From the NCBI GenBank assembly GCA_949297185.1, contig CASFRM010000014.1, forward strand, positions 1 to 61,149: a stretch of DNA of 61,149 bases, given 5' to 3'. The DNA is from an uncultured Pseudomonadota bacterium (GTDB lineage: Bacteria; Pseudomonadota; Alphaproteobacteria; RF32; CAG-239). Every line of letters starts with the position of its first letter. Within the stretch, counting starts at the first letter, position 1. Shown piece after piece: positions 51,462-60,299 of this stretch. The position numbers and the translations under genes were made by a program. Below the pieces are notes generated by a model, which saw only the letters and a list, made by a program, of their open reading frames with translations, had not been told where the DNA came from and did no database searches.

Positions 51462-52506
51462 AGTTAATTACCTCAGCTACAGCTTTGAAGTGTTCGGTCG
51501 GTATGGTTTGATCAAGTTCGGTCGATGCGAAAAGAGCTCTTGCCAAGGGCGGATTTTCAACAATCGGAACATCGTTTTCTTCGGCAAGAGCCTTGATTCT
51601 TAATGCTACATTGTCAACACCTTTGGCAGTTACTTTCGGTGCCGGCATGGTCGCCATATCATAGGACAATGCTACCGCATAATGGGTCGGGTTGACAATA
51701 ACAACATCGGACTTGGGGACATTTTCCATCATGCGTTGGCGGGCTCTTTCCATGCGGAGTTGGCGTATCTTGGATTTGACCAACGGGTCACCTTCCATTT
51801 GTTTGTATTCTTCTTTAACCTCTTGTTTGGTCATTCTTAATTTTTGCAAATGGGAATATTTTTGCCAGGCATAGTCGCCTGCAGCAATAACCAATACGGC
51901 TATGGTGACCGTAAAAAGCAACATAACTACAATGTGATGAATAAAATCTAAAATTCCGTAGTTATCCATGGTCGGCAACAATTCGGCTTGCGGTATGTAG
52001 GGTTGTAAAACTTTATAGGCTAGAAAACTGACCACCGTAATTTTGATTATACCTTTGATGCTTTCAACAATCTTTTGTTTGTTGATGAATTTGGGAAGGG
52101 CTGCAAAAATGTTTAGTTTATTCCAATTTGGTTCCAGCTTTTTTGGGGCATATATAAAGCCGGTTTGGCTTAGCGAGGCAAATATGCCCAAGACCATAAA
52201 AATAGCAAAAGGTATGGCCATGACCTTAAAAAATCCAAAAATAGCCTGTTCAAGCAATACAACAAAATTGCCGCTGTCGACATGCGTGCTGCCTGAACGA
52301 GAAATGAAAGATGAACCTATTTCTCCTACCCATTTGCACATTATCGGCATAAATAGCCAAACTACAAAAAGGCAGCCAATGAGAATGATAAAACTTTTGG
52401 CATCTTGCGATATTGCAACATCGCCTTCTTCTTTGGCTTTGGAAATTTTGCGTTCCGATGGTTCTTCTGTTTTGGAGGATTCGTCTTCGTCTTCAGGTGC
52501 AGTCAT
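51433..52506 (-). CDS. flhB: flagellar export switch protein FlhB
   Basis: FlhB controls substrate switching from hook to filament subunits. The 357-residue protein has an acidic N-terminus, four membrane helices to about 215 and the cytoplasmic domain with the self-cleaving NPTHYA at about 272. The ATG at 52506 with GAGGAG seven bases upstream is chosen; the TTG at 52521 would put its own ribosome site inside the gene. Eleven bases separate it from fliR. Confidence 0.95.
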   Translation of the reverse strand: MTAPEDEDESSKTEEPSERKISKAKEEGDVAISQDAKSFIILIGCLFVVWLFMPIMCKWVGEIGSSFISRSGSTHVDSGNFVVLLEQAIFGFFKVMAIPFAIFMVLGIFASLSQTGFIYAPKKLEPNWNKLNIFAALPKFINKQKIVESIKGIIKITVVSFLAYKVLQPYIPQAELLPTMDNYGILDFIHHIVVMLLFTVTIAVLVIAAGDYAWQKYSHLQKLRMTKQEVKEEYKQMEGDPLVKSKIRQLRMERARQRMMENVPKSDVVIVNPTHYAVALSYDMATMPAPKVTAKGVDNVALRIKALAEENDVPIVENPPLARALFASTELDQTIPTEHFKAVAEVINYVMQLKNQQ

Positions 52507-52517
52507 TGCATAACTCC

Positions 52518-53273
52518 TCAACCATGAAACAGATATAAACCATCATCATAATAGCGGAAAAAGACCAGTATTATGATAGGAACCGTAATAAACAAAACTC
52601 CAAGCCCAAGATATATTTGCAAGGGCAGAGACAAGAAGAAAATATTTAGTTGGGGCATTAAACGCGATACTAAGCCCATTCCGGAATAAAAGATTATGGT
52701 AAAGGCAATAAACGGGGAACCCAGCTTAAAACCAAAACTAAAAGATTTATCGATGGTTTGGGTTATGTGTTGAGCCATATCTCCCCAAGGCAGTACTTTT
52801 CCGGGGATAAAAAGTTGGTAGCTGTCTACAATAGCCTTTATCATCAGGTGGTGAATATCTGTTATAAAAATAAAAGTAACCGCAATAATGCTTAAAAATG
52901 TTTCGATAATCATGGTTTGGGTTTGAAATGCCGGATCAAAAATTTGGGCGTTGGAAAAACCGATGGCTTGTGAAGCTATTGAACCGGCAAAATTGAGGGC
53001 AAAAAATAAAATTTGCATGACCATGCCTAAAAAAATTCCGGTAGTAATCTCGGCTAACACATAACCAAAAAAGGTCGCAAAATCTTGTGGCTCGGCGGGC
53101 AGTTCTGAGTATAGCAGCGGTTGTAGTATTAGTGTCACTGCTAAGGCTAAAATCAGGCGGACTTGTATATTAACATAAGATGCCGAAAAGCCGGGCATTA
53201 ACATAAATATTGCACCGACCCTCATGAATATTAAAATATAGCTGTAGAGGCTGATGTTGAAAAGTTCAACCAT
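52518..53273 (-). CDS. fliR: flagellar export gate protein FliR
   Basis: FliR completes the FliP-FliQ-FliR export gate. The 251-residue protein has six membrane helices, with FMRVGAIFMLMPGFSASYVN near the start and GLGVLFITVPIIILVFF near the end, and ASQAIGFSNAQIFDPAFQ in the middle, characteristic of the family. Eight bases follow fliQ. Confidence 0.94.
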   Translation of the reverse strand: MVELFNISLYSYILIFMRVGAIFMLMPGFSASYVNIQVRLILALAVTLILQPLLYSELPAEPQDFATFFGYVLAEITTGIFLGMVMQILFFALNFAGSIASQAIGFSNAQIFDPAFQTQTMIIETFLSIIAVTFIFITDIHHLMIKAIVDSYQLFIPGKVLPWGDMAQHITQTIDKSFSFGFKLGSPFIAFTIIFYSGMGLVSRLMPQLNIFFLSLPLQIYLGLGVLFITVPIIILVFFRYYDDGLYLFHG

Positions 53274-53281
53274 GTCTAAAA

Positions 53282-53545
53282 CTAACCTCCGGCTATTCTG
53301 GCAAATAAGCTGTCAGATAAGGTTTGCATCTGACCAAACATAAACGGAAATAATAATACCAAAGCCAAAAATACGCAGATTATCTTAGGCACAAAGGCCA
53401 AGGTCATTTCTTGAATTTGGGTTAAGGCCTGAAAAATACCTATTATCAAACCAACAGCTAAGGCAACACCTATTATCGGAGTTACTATCTTTAGCAAGGT
53501 AAAAATTCCGTCTCGGGTAATTTCAAATATTTCGGCTTCACTCAT
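53282..53545 (-). CDS. fliQ: flagellar export gate protein FliQ
   Basis: The 87-residue protein has two membrane helices separated by a short loop (TPIIGVALAVGLIIGIFQAL, then KIICVFLALVLLFPFMFG) and the conserved QALTQIQEMTLAFVPK between them. Its size and layout are standard. It begins six bases after the stop of the GH114-like gene. Confidence 0.95.
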   Translation of the reverse strand: MSEAEIFEITRDGIFTLLKIVTPIIGVALAVGLIIGIFQALTQIQEMTLAFVPKIICVFLALVLLFPFMFGQMQTLSDSLFARIAGG

Positions 53546-53551
53546 AAGTTA

Positions 53552-54661
53552 TTACTCCAGAGGGGTTTGTCTTTCAAAATATTGGTAGTTTTCAATTCCG
53601 GTAAAGAAAACTCCGTCAAAACCGGATCTGATTATATCGCGGAAATAATGGGAGAGAATTTCTTGCCATTTGGGGTGCCAATATTGGGTGATGTAGGCAT
53701 CTTGCGTGGAAAATGATTTTCTTTCCAGCCATATGGGATCTCCTTGTTTCCAGTCGCGGTTCCAAAAATAATCTGCCGGTGATGCTTCGGAAACATTAAG
53801 AATCGCAATCAAAAGCCTTTTGGAGCCGTTGTGTTTGAAACGAATACGTTCGATATCATCGGAGGAAAAAGTAGTTTCATTATCATAAAGCGCCGGCATT
53901 ACGATTATGTCGTAGTTGGTTTTAGCCAATTCTTCTACAAGAGCGTCTTTGCTTTTGTATTGGGATGTATCGGTTAAAAATAATATGTTTTGGGCATCAT
54001 CAACTTTATATATGTTTTTTGACGAATCGTTTAGGCTATTGTGGTCGTCGGTATTGTCAAAAGCTTGGTTGATATCGGTAAAAGCGTAGCTTATTCTTTT
54101 ATCAATCATGGCATTTATATAGGCCGATGCTAAAGAATCTTCATCAGCACACTGCTCAATAGTTATTTTTCCTAAACCATATTTTGCGGTTATAATATTT
54201 TCTTTGTTTTGGCCACAGTAAAAATTATTTAGGGCAATTGCATCTATAGAGTGAAGATATTCATATGCGGCGGTGTGTTTGAGAGGATCCTTTTCGACGA
54301 AATCATCGTTGAATAAGAATGACTTATCTTCGGCATTTTCATTATGGCGAGCCTGATTGTAGCCTTCGCGTTCGTATTCCCACAGACTTTTGGTTAATAA
54401 GTCTTGTCCTTCGTGAGCAATAATTTGAAAATCAGGCTTTTGTTCTTTGGCATATCTTATAAGCATTAGCAAATTATCGCGCATTAGACTACGATAATTA
54501 GGGATTGATTGCGGAACTTCTTGAAAGTCTAGAATCCGTTCGGAATCGGTATAGGGGTTGTAGTGGTGAAAGCCATACAACCCTGCAGCCGCCTCATTGG
54601 CTGAGGCGGCTATAATAGATAAAGCAGTAAGTATTTTTAAGCTTGTCTTAAGTGATAACAT
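53552..54661 (-). CDS. secreted GH114/TM1410-like protein
   Basis: From the ATG at 54661 the 369-residue protein begins with a signal peptide (LKILTALSIIAASANEAAA). It has features of the TIM-barrel family around GH114 and TM1410 (also mislabelled Cys-tRNA synthetase-related): LLMLIRYAKEQKPDFQIIAH, IDAIALNNFYCGQ, and GFDGVFFTGIENYQYF near the C-terminus with the catalytic-type acidic residues. It probably acts on extracellular polysaccharide, inferred. It overlaps the end of pgm by 14 bases and lies before fliQ. A further upstream start at 54706 lies inside pgm and is rejected. Confidence 0.75.
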   Translation of the reverse strand: MLSLKTSLKILTALSIIAASANEAAAGLYGFHHYNPYTDSERILDFQEVPQSIPNYRSLMRDNLLMLIRYAKEQKPDFQIIAHEGQDLLTKSLWEYEREGYNQARHNENAEDKSFLFNDDFVEKDPLKHTAAYEYLHSIDAIALNNFYCGQNKENIITAKYGLGKITIEQCADEDSLASAYINAMIDKRISYAFTDINQAFDNTDDHNSLNDSSKNIYKVDDAQNILFLTDTSQYKSKDALVEELAKTNYDIIVMPALYDNETTFSSDDIERIRFKHNGSKRLLIAILNVSEASPADYFWNRDWKQGDPIWLERKSFSTQDAYITQYWHPKWQEILSHYFRDIIRSGFDGVFFTGIENYQYFERQTPLE

Positions 54662-56267
54662 CTGCTTTGTGCTTTCCTGTTCTTTCCGGTATCTCGGCAA
54701 CTTCAAGGGCTATGTCGGCCAAGGGAGCTACCATATCAAGAGGAGCTTTTAAGATATCTTTGGCAGAAAATCTTTCTAGGTATACTCTGATTGTGGCTCC
54801 AGATGAGCCGGTGCCTGATAAACGGTACACGATGCGAGAACCATCGGTAAAGCGGATAATTAATCCGTTTTTGGTTGATGAGCCGTCAACCGGATCGTTG
54901 TATACAAACGGAGCGGCTTTATCAACAACAAATTCACCAAAGGATTTGCCATTGAGGCTGGGCAGTTTGTTTTCCAAATCTGCCATCAATTTGTCGGCAA
55001 CGGCGCTTTCTACACCTTCAAAGTCAAAACGAATGTAGTAGCTGCGGCCATATCTTTGCCAGTGTTCTGTTGTGATTTCTTCAACTGTTTTATCGGTAAC
55101 AGCTAAGATATTGAGCCAGAATAATACCGCCCAAATACCGTCTTTTTCACGAATGTGTGAAGAACCGGTTCCGAAACTTTCTTCGCCACAGAAAGTAATG
55201 CGTTTGGAATCCATCAAGTTGACAAAATATTTCCAACCGGTCGGGACTTCATAATAACCGATGTTGTGTGCTTTGGCCACTCTTTCTACCGCGGTTGAGG
55301 TGGCAGCTGATTTTGCTACGCCGTAAATTCCGTTTTTGTAGTAGGGAATTAAATTAAAGTTATCGGTTAAAATAGCCAAACTGTCGTTTGGGGTAACAAA
55401 AAAGCTTTTACCCAAAATCATGTTACGGTCACCGTCACCGTCGTTGGCGGCTCCGAAGTCTGCAGCTTTATCTGAGAACATAAAGTCAACTAATTCTTTG
55501 GCGTAAACCATGTTGGGGTCGGGGTGCAAACCTCCGAAATCTTCTTTTGGGATATAGTTTACCACAGAGCCTTTGGCAGCGCCTAAAATGTTTTCAAAAA
55601 TTTCTACGGCATAGGGGCCGGTAACAGCATTCATGGCGTCAAAACGCATGGTGAAGCCTTTGGCAAACAGTTGTTTGATGGCTGCAAAATCAAATATTTT
55701 TTGCATCATCTCAACATAGTCTTTTACCGGATCAATAATTTCTATTTCCATTCCACAGTATGTAAAAGTTCTTAATTGTGATAACTCGACATCTTCGGCG
55801 TCACAAATTTTGTATTCTTTTATGTTTAGAGTTTCTTGATAAATTTTGTCGCTTACCGAGTTTGGAATCTGGCCACCGGTTTCGTTGGAATATTTTATGC
55901 CAAAATCGCCGTTTTCACCGCCGGGGTTGTGTGAGGCTGACAATATAAATCCGCCGTTTAGTTTGTTTTTGAGAATTACATTGGAACCGGCAGGGGTAGA
56001 GATAAAACCATTTTGTCCGATGATGAGTTTTTTAACGCCGTTGGCAGCTGACATTTTAATTATTTTTTGAATGGCTATTTTGTTATAAAAACGACCATCA
56101 CCGCCTAATAGAAAAGTTTTGTCAGATAAATCTCCGATTACATTAAAAATACTTTGCATAAAGTTTTCTACATAATTGGGTTGCATGGCAATTTTTGATT
56201 TGCGACGCAGACCGGCAGTACCCATTTTTTGGTCGGTGTACGGGGTAGTGGCAACAGTTTTAATCAT
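54648..56267 (-). CDS. pgm: phosphoglucomutase (alpha-D-glucose)
   Basis: The enzyme interconverts glucose-1-phosphate and glucose-6-phosphate, supplying nucleotide sugars for envelope polysaccharides. The 539-residue protein has the phosphoserine loop FILSASHNPGG with Ser112, the metal loop AANDGDGDRN (about 275-285), the sugar loop GEESFGTGSSH and the phosphate-binding RLSGTGSSGATIR. It is the eukaryote-like 540-residue type common in alphaproteobacteria. It heads the operon with the GH114-like, flagellar and cckA genes. Confidence 0.96.
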   Translation of the reverse strand: MIKTVATTPYTDQKMGTAGLRRKSKIAMQPNYVENFMQSIFNVIGDLSDKTFLLGGDGRFYNKIAIQKIIKMSAANGVKKLIIGQNGFISTPAGSNVILKNKLNGGFILSASHNPGGENGDFGIKYSNETGGQIPNSVSDKIYQETLNIKEYKICDAEDVELSQLRTFTYCGMEIEIIDPVKDYVEMMQKIFDFAAIKQLFAKGFTMRFDAMNAVTGPYAVEIFENILGAAKGSVVNYIPKEDFGGLHPDPNMVYAKELVDFMFSDKAADFGAANDGDGDRNMILGKSFFVTPNDSLAILTDNFNLIPYYKNGIYGVAKSAATSTAVERVAKAHNIGYYEVPTGWKYFVNLMDSKRITFCGEESFGTGSSHIREKDGIWAVLFWLNILAVTDKTVEEITTEHWQRYGRSYYIRFDFEGVESAVADKLMADLENKLPSLNGKSFGEFVVDKAAPFVYNDPVDGSSTKNGLIIRFTDGSRIVYRLSGTGSSGATIRVYLERFSAKDILKAPLDMVAPLADIALEVAEIPERTGKHKADVIT

Positions 56268-56363
56268 AACGCATCCTTAAATGATAAAATTGAAAATAAA
56301 AATCACTTCATAATTTATCATTTGTGAGCTTTAAAACAAGGATTATAACAAAGTTATCAGCAT

Positions 56364-57149
56364 TTAGTGAAAAATAAATTCAGCCAAAGCATTAAGCTCC
56401 ATTTTGGCTGCCAAATGAGACATACTCATCTTTCTTGATAGTTTGTCTTGGTTAAAGTCTAAAACTGTCAGACCCTCAAGAAAAAGTTCTTTGTATATAA
56501 CGCGGTCTTTTAGGCCGGAGGTGAATCTAAAACCATAAAGCTTGCCTAAATCTTCAAGCTTGGTGAAAACGGCATCTTTGTTACGAGAACGAATCGGAGA
56601 TATTTTGTTGCCGCAAACCACCCAGTTTAGGTATGGAAGTCCTTGGGCAGCCAAGTGCTTTTTGGTGTCCCATACAAATTCGGCGTAGTGTCCGGCTTTT
56701 AGTATTTCTCCACTTGCGTAGTCAATATCAGCAATTGCCGATAAATCAACCAAACTATCGCCTATAGGGGTTACTAAAGTGTGTGGATATTTATGTGCCA
56801 GCTCAAAAAGGTAGTTTTTGGTGCCGGGGGTGTCAATTATGATAGCGTCAAATTGTTGCTTTAAATCTTCAATTAAGTTGGTTATTTCAAGAATATTGGA
56901 TTGGTTGTCAACGGGTTCAAAAACATAGTGTACAGGTGTGGGCAAGGTAATGGCGTTATTTTCGGCATACTTATGGCGATTGGATATGTATTTACTTAAA
57001 GATCCTTGTCTTCCATCAAGGTCTATTACCGCAATCTTGAAGTTTTCGTACATTAGTCTTACGGCTAAATGCATGGCAATAGTTGATTTGCCGGTGCCGC
57101 CTTTTTCATTGCCGATTACTATTATATGGGTGCTGGAATTAGTGCTCAT
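56364..57149 (-). CDS. mipZ: division-site selection ATPase MipZ
   Basis: MipZ forms a polar gradient through ParB and inhibits FtsZ assembly away from midcell. The 261-residue ParA-family protein has the deviant Walker A NEKGGTGKST (about 13-22), IAVIDLDGRQGSLSKYI, DAIIIDTPGTKNYL and the MipZ-specific NWVVCGNKISPIRSRNK. Length fits. It overlaps dacA by four bases (ATGA). ParB and ParA are not in this window. Confidence 0.95.
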   Translation of the reverse strand: MSTNSSTHIIVIGNEKGGTGKSTIAMHLAVRLMYENFKIAVIDLDGRQGSLSKYISNRHKYAENNAITLPTPVHYVFEPVDNQSNILEITNLIEDLKQQFDAIIIDTPGTKNYLFELAHKYPHTLVTPIGDSLVDLSAIADIDYASGEILKAGHYAEFVWDTKKHLAAQGLPYLNWVVCGNKISPIRSRNKDAVFTKLEDLGKLYGFRFTSGLKDRVIYKELFLEGLTVLDFNQDKLSRKMSMSHLAAKMELNALAEFIFH

Positions 57150-58300
57150 TTATTAACCATCGCTATGTGTTGAGAATCGTTAACCTCAACAACAATACAC
57201 GACTTATTTGCTCTTTTCAAACTATAACAAGTTTTATCCGCTTCATTTTTTGCCAGACCTACAAGTTGAGCCCTATATACTATAGCGGAGCCTTTAGAAG
57301 CCGGTTCAACATTGATTTCGGTTTTTTGAGCGTAGGGTAGGTGAATTTCACTTTGGATATTTAGTGCGTAATTGCGGGCTTTGATATAATTTGAAAAGGC
57401 TCCGATTTGTATTCCCCATGTGCCATTCGAACCATTAGAAGTTATATCTTCGGAAAATGACGGAAGCTCAAGTTTGGCATAAATGCGGTGTGAGGTTTTT
57501 TCTTTAAGTCCTTTGTTCATTAGTTGAGCAACCTTTAGGTCACGATTTTTTATGCTGTCGTGTCCCATGGTTACGGCAATTACGCGGCGACCGTTCCTTT
57601 CGGCTGATGTTACTATATTATACCCGGCAGCAGATGTATAACCGGTTTTCATACCGTCGGCGCCTTTGAATTTTTTTAACAGATGGTTGTGAGTGTAATA
57701 GGTGCGGCCTTTATAGGTAAACTTTTTTGCAGAGAATAAATCGTAATACTCGGGAAAATGGTGATAAACGGCACTGCCTAATATAGCCATGTCACGGGCA
57801 GTGGTTTTTTGCTGGCGGTTGGGAAGACCTGAAGCATTTTTGAAAGTGGTGTTTTTCATACCTAAGTCACGTGCGGTTTGGGTCATCAGTTTGGCGAACT
57901 CGGCTTCGCTGCCGCTCAAATTTTCGGCTAAAACAGTAGCACAGTCATTAGCTGATTTTATTATGAGGGCCATTATCGCATCTTTTACTTTAATGGTTTC
58001 TCCGGCTCTTACACCAAGTCTTGAAGGTTCGCGATTGGCTGCAAAACGCGATACTTTTAATTCGTCATCAAGCTCAATGTCGCCTCTTTCAAGGGCATTA
58101 AATGTTAGGTATAGGGTCATTAGCTTAGTTAATGAGGCCGGATAGCGGAGTTCATCGGCATTGTATTGAGAAATTACTTCTCCAGAAAGAGCATCTATTA
58201 CAATTGAAGAGGTTGTGCGTTTGGCATATGCCTCTCCTGTATATGCTAAAATCGCCAATAACCAAGTAAAACCAAGCAAAAAGCTGCTTATTTTTTTCAT
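57146..58300 (-). CDS. dacA: D-alanyl-D-alanine carboxypeptidase with SPOR domain
   Basis: This penicillin-binding protein trims the terminal D-Ala from peptidoglycan. The 384-residue protein has a signal peptide (about 1-26), S56-L-T-K59, S117-A-N119 and K218-T-G220, the three serine-carboxypeptidase motifs. The C-terminal region (about 290-384) is a SPOR domain (GTWGIQIGAFSNYIKARNYA) that binds denuded glycan at the septum. The ATG at 58300 is preferred to the upstream start at 58324. It is coupled to mipZ by an ATGA overlap. Confidence 0.95.
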   Translation of the reverse strand: MKKISSFLLGFTWLLAILAYTGEAYAKRTTSSIVIDALSGEVISQYNADELRYPASLTKLMTLYLTFNALERGDIELDDELKVSRFAANREPSRLGVRAGETIKVKDAIMALIIKSANDCATVLAENLSGSEAEFAKLMTQTARDLGMKNTTFKNASGLPNRQQKTTARDMAILGSAVYHHFPEYYDLFSAKKFTYKGRTYYTHNHLLKKFKGADGMKTGYTSAAGYNIVTSAERNGRRVIAVTMGHDSIKNRDLKVAQLMNKGLKEKTSHRIYAKLELPSFSEDITSNGSNGTWGIQIGAFSNYIKARNYALNIQSEIHLPYAQKTEINVEPASKGSAIVYRAQLVGLAKNEADKTCYSLKRANKSCIVVEVNDSQHIAMVNK

Positions 58301-58440
58301 GTTGTGAACCCTCATTTTTCCCATTTTGGCTTATGTTATAACGAAAAAGAAAACAAATTATTAATCTTTGAAAAAATATTTTGTAAATTTAGCTTGACTT
58401 TATGTTGCTTTATAATTAAAAAGTTCTGGTGACTGACAAT

Positions 58441-58518
58441 GGCGGATGTAGCTCAGTTGGTTAGAGCGCTGGTTTGTGGTACCAGATGTCGTGAGTTCGA
58501 ATCTCATCATCCGCCCCA
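58441..58518 (+). tRNA. tRNA-His(GTG)
   Basis: The fold is complete: G-1 at 58441 pairs with C73, the 7-bp acceptor GCGGATG/CATCCGC, D-arm GCTC/GAGC, anticodon arm CTGGT-TTGTGGT-ACCAG (GTG), T-arm with GTTCGAATC and encoded CCA (58516-58518). A terminator lies directly downstream. Confidence 0.97.
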
Positions 58519-58566
58519 TTAGTTTAAAGCTCCCTTAATACAAGGGAGTTTTTTGTTGTATAAAGC
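58505..58566 (+). repeat. 62-bp direct repeat, copy 1 (tRNA-His 3' end plus terminator)
   Basis: It starts in the T-arm/acceptor of tRNA-His (CATCATCC) and includes its terminator (CTCCCTTAATACAAGGGAG then T-run, 58530-58554). The identical 62 bases recur 281 bases downstream at 58786. Confidence 0.95.
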
Positions 58567-58785
58567 ATAGCAAAAAATCTTGGGCGGATACCGATTTGCT
58601 CATGGAAGAGCAAATCGGGATGAGATATTCTGGCTCGTAAGCTTTTGTCTTGTGCAATGGCAAAAGCTAACTCGCTGCGGTCACCGCCCGCGCAAAGCTT
58701 GGTTCGCGTCGCTTAAAGCTAGCTCCCAAGTCTAGCGGGAGCGTAAGTTACGGCTGAAAAAACAAGTAGTTTTTTACAGCCTAAC
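58567..58785 (+). other. chained-hairpin element between tRNA-His-end repeats
   Basis: No protein is encoded. Hairpins follow one another: GATTTGCTC-atggaa-GAGCAAATC (58593-58616), AGCTTTTG/CAAAAGCT (58638-58666) and GGCTGAAAAAA/TTTTTTACAGCC (58752-58780). GGCGGAT at 58583-58589 copies the tRNA-His 5' acceptor and pairs with ATCCGCC at 58790-58796, giving a pseudo-tRNA more than twice the normal length. Confidence 0.7.
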
Positions 58786-58847
58786 CATCATCCGCCCCAT
58801 TAGTTTAAAGCTCCCTTAATACAAGGGAGTTTTTTGTTGTATAAAGC
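58786..58847 (+). repeat. 62-bp direct repeat, copy 2 (tRNA-His 3' end plus terminator)
   Basis: It is an exact copy of 58505-58566, including the 3' acceptor half and terminator of tRNA-His, but without a normal tRNA body before it. Flanking bases differ on both sides of the two copies, so it is a defined duplication. The A+T-rich stretch to 58975 holds nothing else recognisable except the thioesterase promoter region. Confidence 0.95.
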
Positions 58848-58975
58848 CAATAATAAAATTGTTATAAAATAAAGATTTTTGAAGATTTTTTAATATTTCA
58901 CTTGTTTTTTTCTTATAAAAAATATATTACCAGAGTCATATAATTATTTTTTTATTAATTATTTAAAATATTGTT

Positions 58976-59752
58976 ATGGACTTAGACGTACTGAAAGAGA
59001 AACTGTTGTTAATTGGGCAGTTTAGCAAGTTGTCTACTTTTTCTTTTAACCATGATATGGCATATTATGAGTGTGATAAGAGAGGTAGAATAAGACTTGT
59101 TACTTTGATGAATTTGATGCAAGATGCGGCTCAAACACATGTAGCAAAACAAGGTTTTAGTACTGTTAGTATGGCAAAAATTTCGCGGGCGTGGATGGCT
59201 AATAAGTATGCTATCAAAATTAAAAGACCGCCCAAAGCCGGTGAAAAAATTATGGTTTCGACGTGGGTGTCTGAAATCAGTAAAATTACGGCTATGCGAG
59301 AATTTTTAATTACTGATACCAGAGGAAATGTTTTGGTTGAGGCCATCAGTAAATGGGTTTTGGTTGATGTGGTGCGAAAAAAAGCTGTGGAATTGCCTAC
59401 AGTGTCACTAAGAACCAAGACTTTGTTTAAGTCAAATTTTATTCAGCCAGCCGTGCAGCGCGAGGACTATAAAAAGAAGTTTACCGTCTATTATGACAAC
59501 ATTGATTTTAATCAACATGTAAACAACTCTTTTTATCCTTTATGGGCCAGCGAGACTATTAGTCGAGATTTTAGATCAACTCATTCTCCTGAAGAGATTG
59601 TTATTTCATACAAACATGAGGCAACATACGGAGAAGAGATTGAAGTAAAAACTCAGATTGATGGACAAATTACTTATCATTCTATCGTTTCTAACGGTGA
59701 TAAAGAATGTGCCAGAGTTACAATCAAATGGCAAAGCAATGCAACGGTGTAA
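58976..59752 (+). CDS. acyl-ACP thioesterase (FatA/FatB-like)
   Basis: The 258-residue double-hotdog enzyme hydrolyses acyl-acyl-carrier protein to free fatty acid. The second hotdog has the catalytic N-x-H in DNIDFNQHVNNSFY (about 172-185), and the first has LMQDAAQTHVAKQGF and RAWMANKYAIKIKRPP. This is the bacterial type of the plant FatA/B family. It is transcribed alone, and a terminator shared with mutT follows. Confidence 0.88.
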   Translation: MDLDVLKEKLLLIGQFSKLSTFSFNHDMAYYECDKRGRIRLVTLMNLMQDAAQTHVAKQGFSTVSMAKISRAWMANKYAIKIKRPPKAGEKIMVSTWVSEISKITAMREFLITDTRGNVLVEAISKWVLVDVVRKKAVELPTVSLRTKTLFKSNFIQPAVQREDYKKKFTVYYDNIDFNQHVNNSFYPLWASETISRDFRSTHSPEEIVISYKHEATYGEEIEVKTQIDGQITYHSIVSNGDKECARVTIKWQSNATV

Positions 59753-59757
59753 AACAG

Positions 59758-59792
59758 CATCCCCTTGTGTGGAACAAGAGGGATGTTTTTTT
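59758..59792. terminator. bidirectional terminator between thioesterase gene and mutT
   Basis: CATCCC-CTTGT and ACAAG-AGGGATG pair with one mismatch around GTGGA, followed by eight T on the plus strand; mutT stops within it on the other strand. Confidence 0.8.
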
Positions 59793-60189
59793 AAATCGGC
59801 AGCTTTCTTATTTCGTCTAGCAATTCAATATCGGCAGCGGCAAATTGGTATTTATCAAAATCTTGCGGGGATATCCACGCTGTGGCGCTGTGTTCGATAT
59901 CTATAATTTTTGCATCGGGATTGGTCATTGATGCTTTGTATAAATTTACCTCAACTTCACCAAAATCGTATTGGTGTGTTACTTGACATATAAATTCACC
60001 GATAGAGGTATCAATTTGCAGTTCTTCTTGTAATTCTCTGCGCAGGGCTTGCTGCAGAGTTTCTCCTTCTTCTTTTTTGCCTCCGGGAAATTCCCATACC
60101 AGAGGTGGCTTTTTATGAGCCGGCCTTTGGGCTATAAAAATTTTGTGATCTTTGATTAGTGCAGCGGCAGCAACAATTATTTTTTTCAT
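59791..60189 (-). CDS. mutT: 8-oxo-dGTP diphosphatase MutT
   Basis: The Nudix enzyme removes oxidised dGTP from the pool. The 132-residue protein has the complete Nudix box GGKKEEGETLQQALRREL followed by QEELQI (about 36-58), and PPLVWEFPGGK before it, characteristic of MutT. It is monocistronic on the minus strand. Confidence 0.92.
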   Translation of the reverse strand: MKKIIVAAAALIKDHKIFIAQRPAHKKPPLVWEFPGGKKEEGETLQQALRRELQEELQIDTSIGEFICQVTHQYDFGEVEVNLYKASMTNPDAKIIDIEHSATAWISPQDFDKYQFAAADIELLDEIRKLPI

Positions 60190-60299
60190 TTATTGTTCCT
60201 TAATATACAAATTTTCTTGGTATTATTATCCTTTTGCTTGAAGTGTCAATATTTTATATGTAAATTAAAAGCATTAATAATTTGAAACAGGTGATAGTT

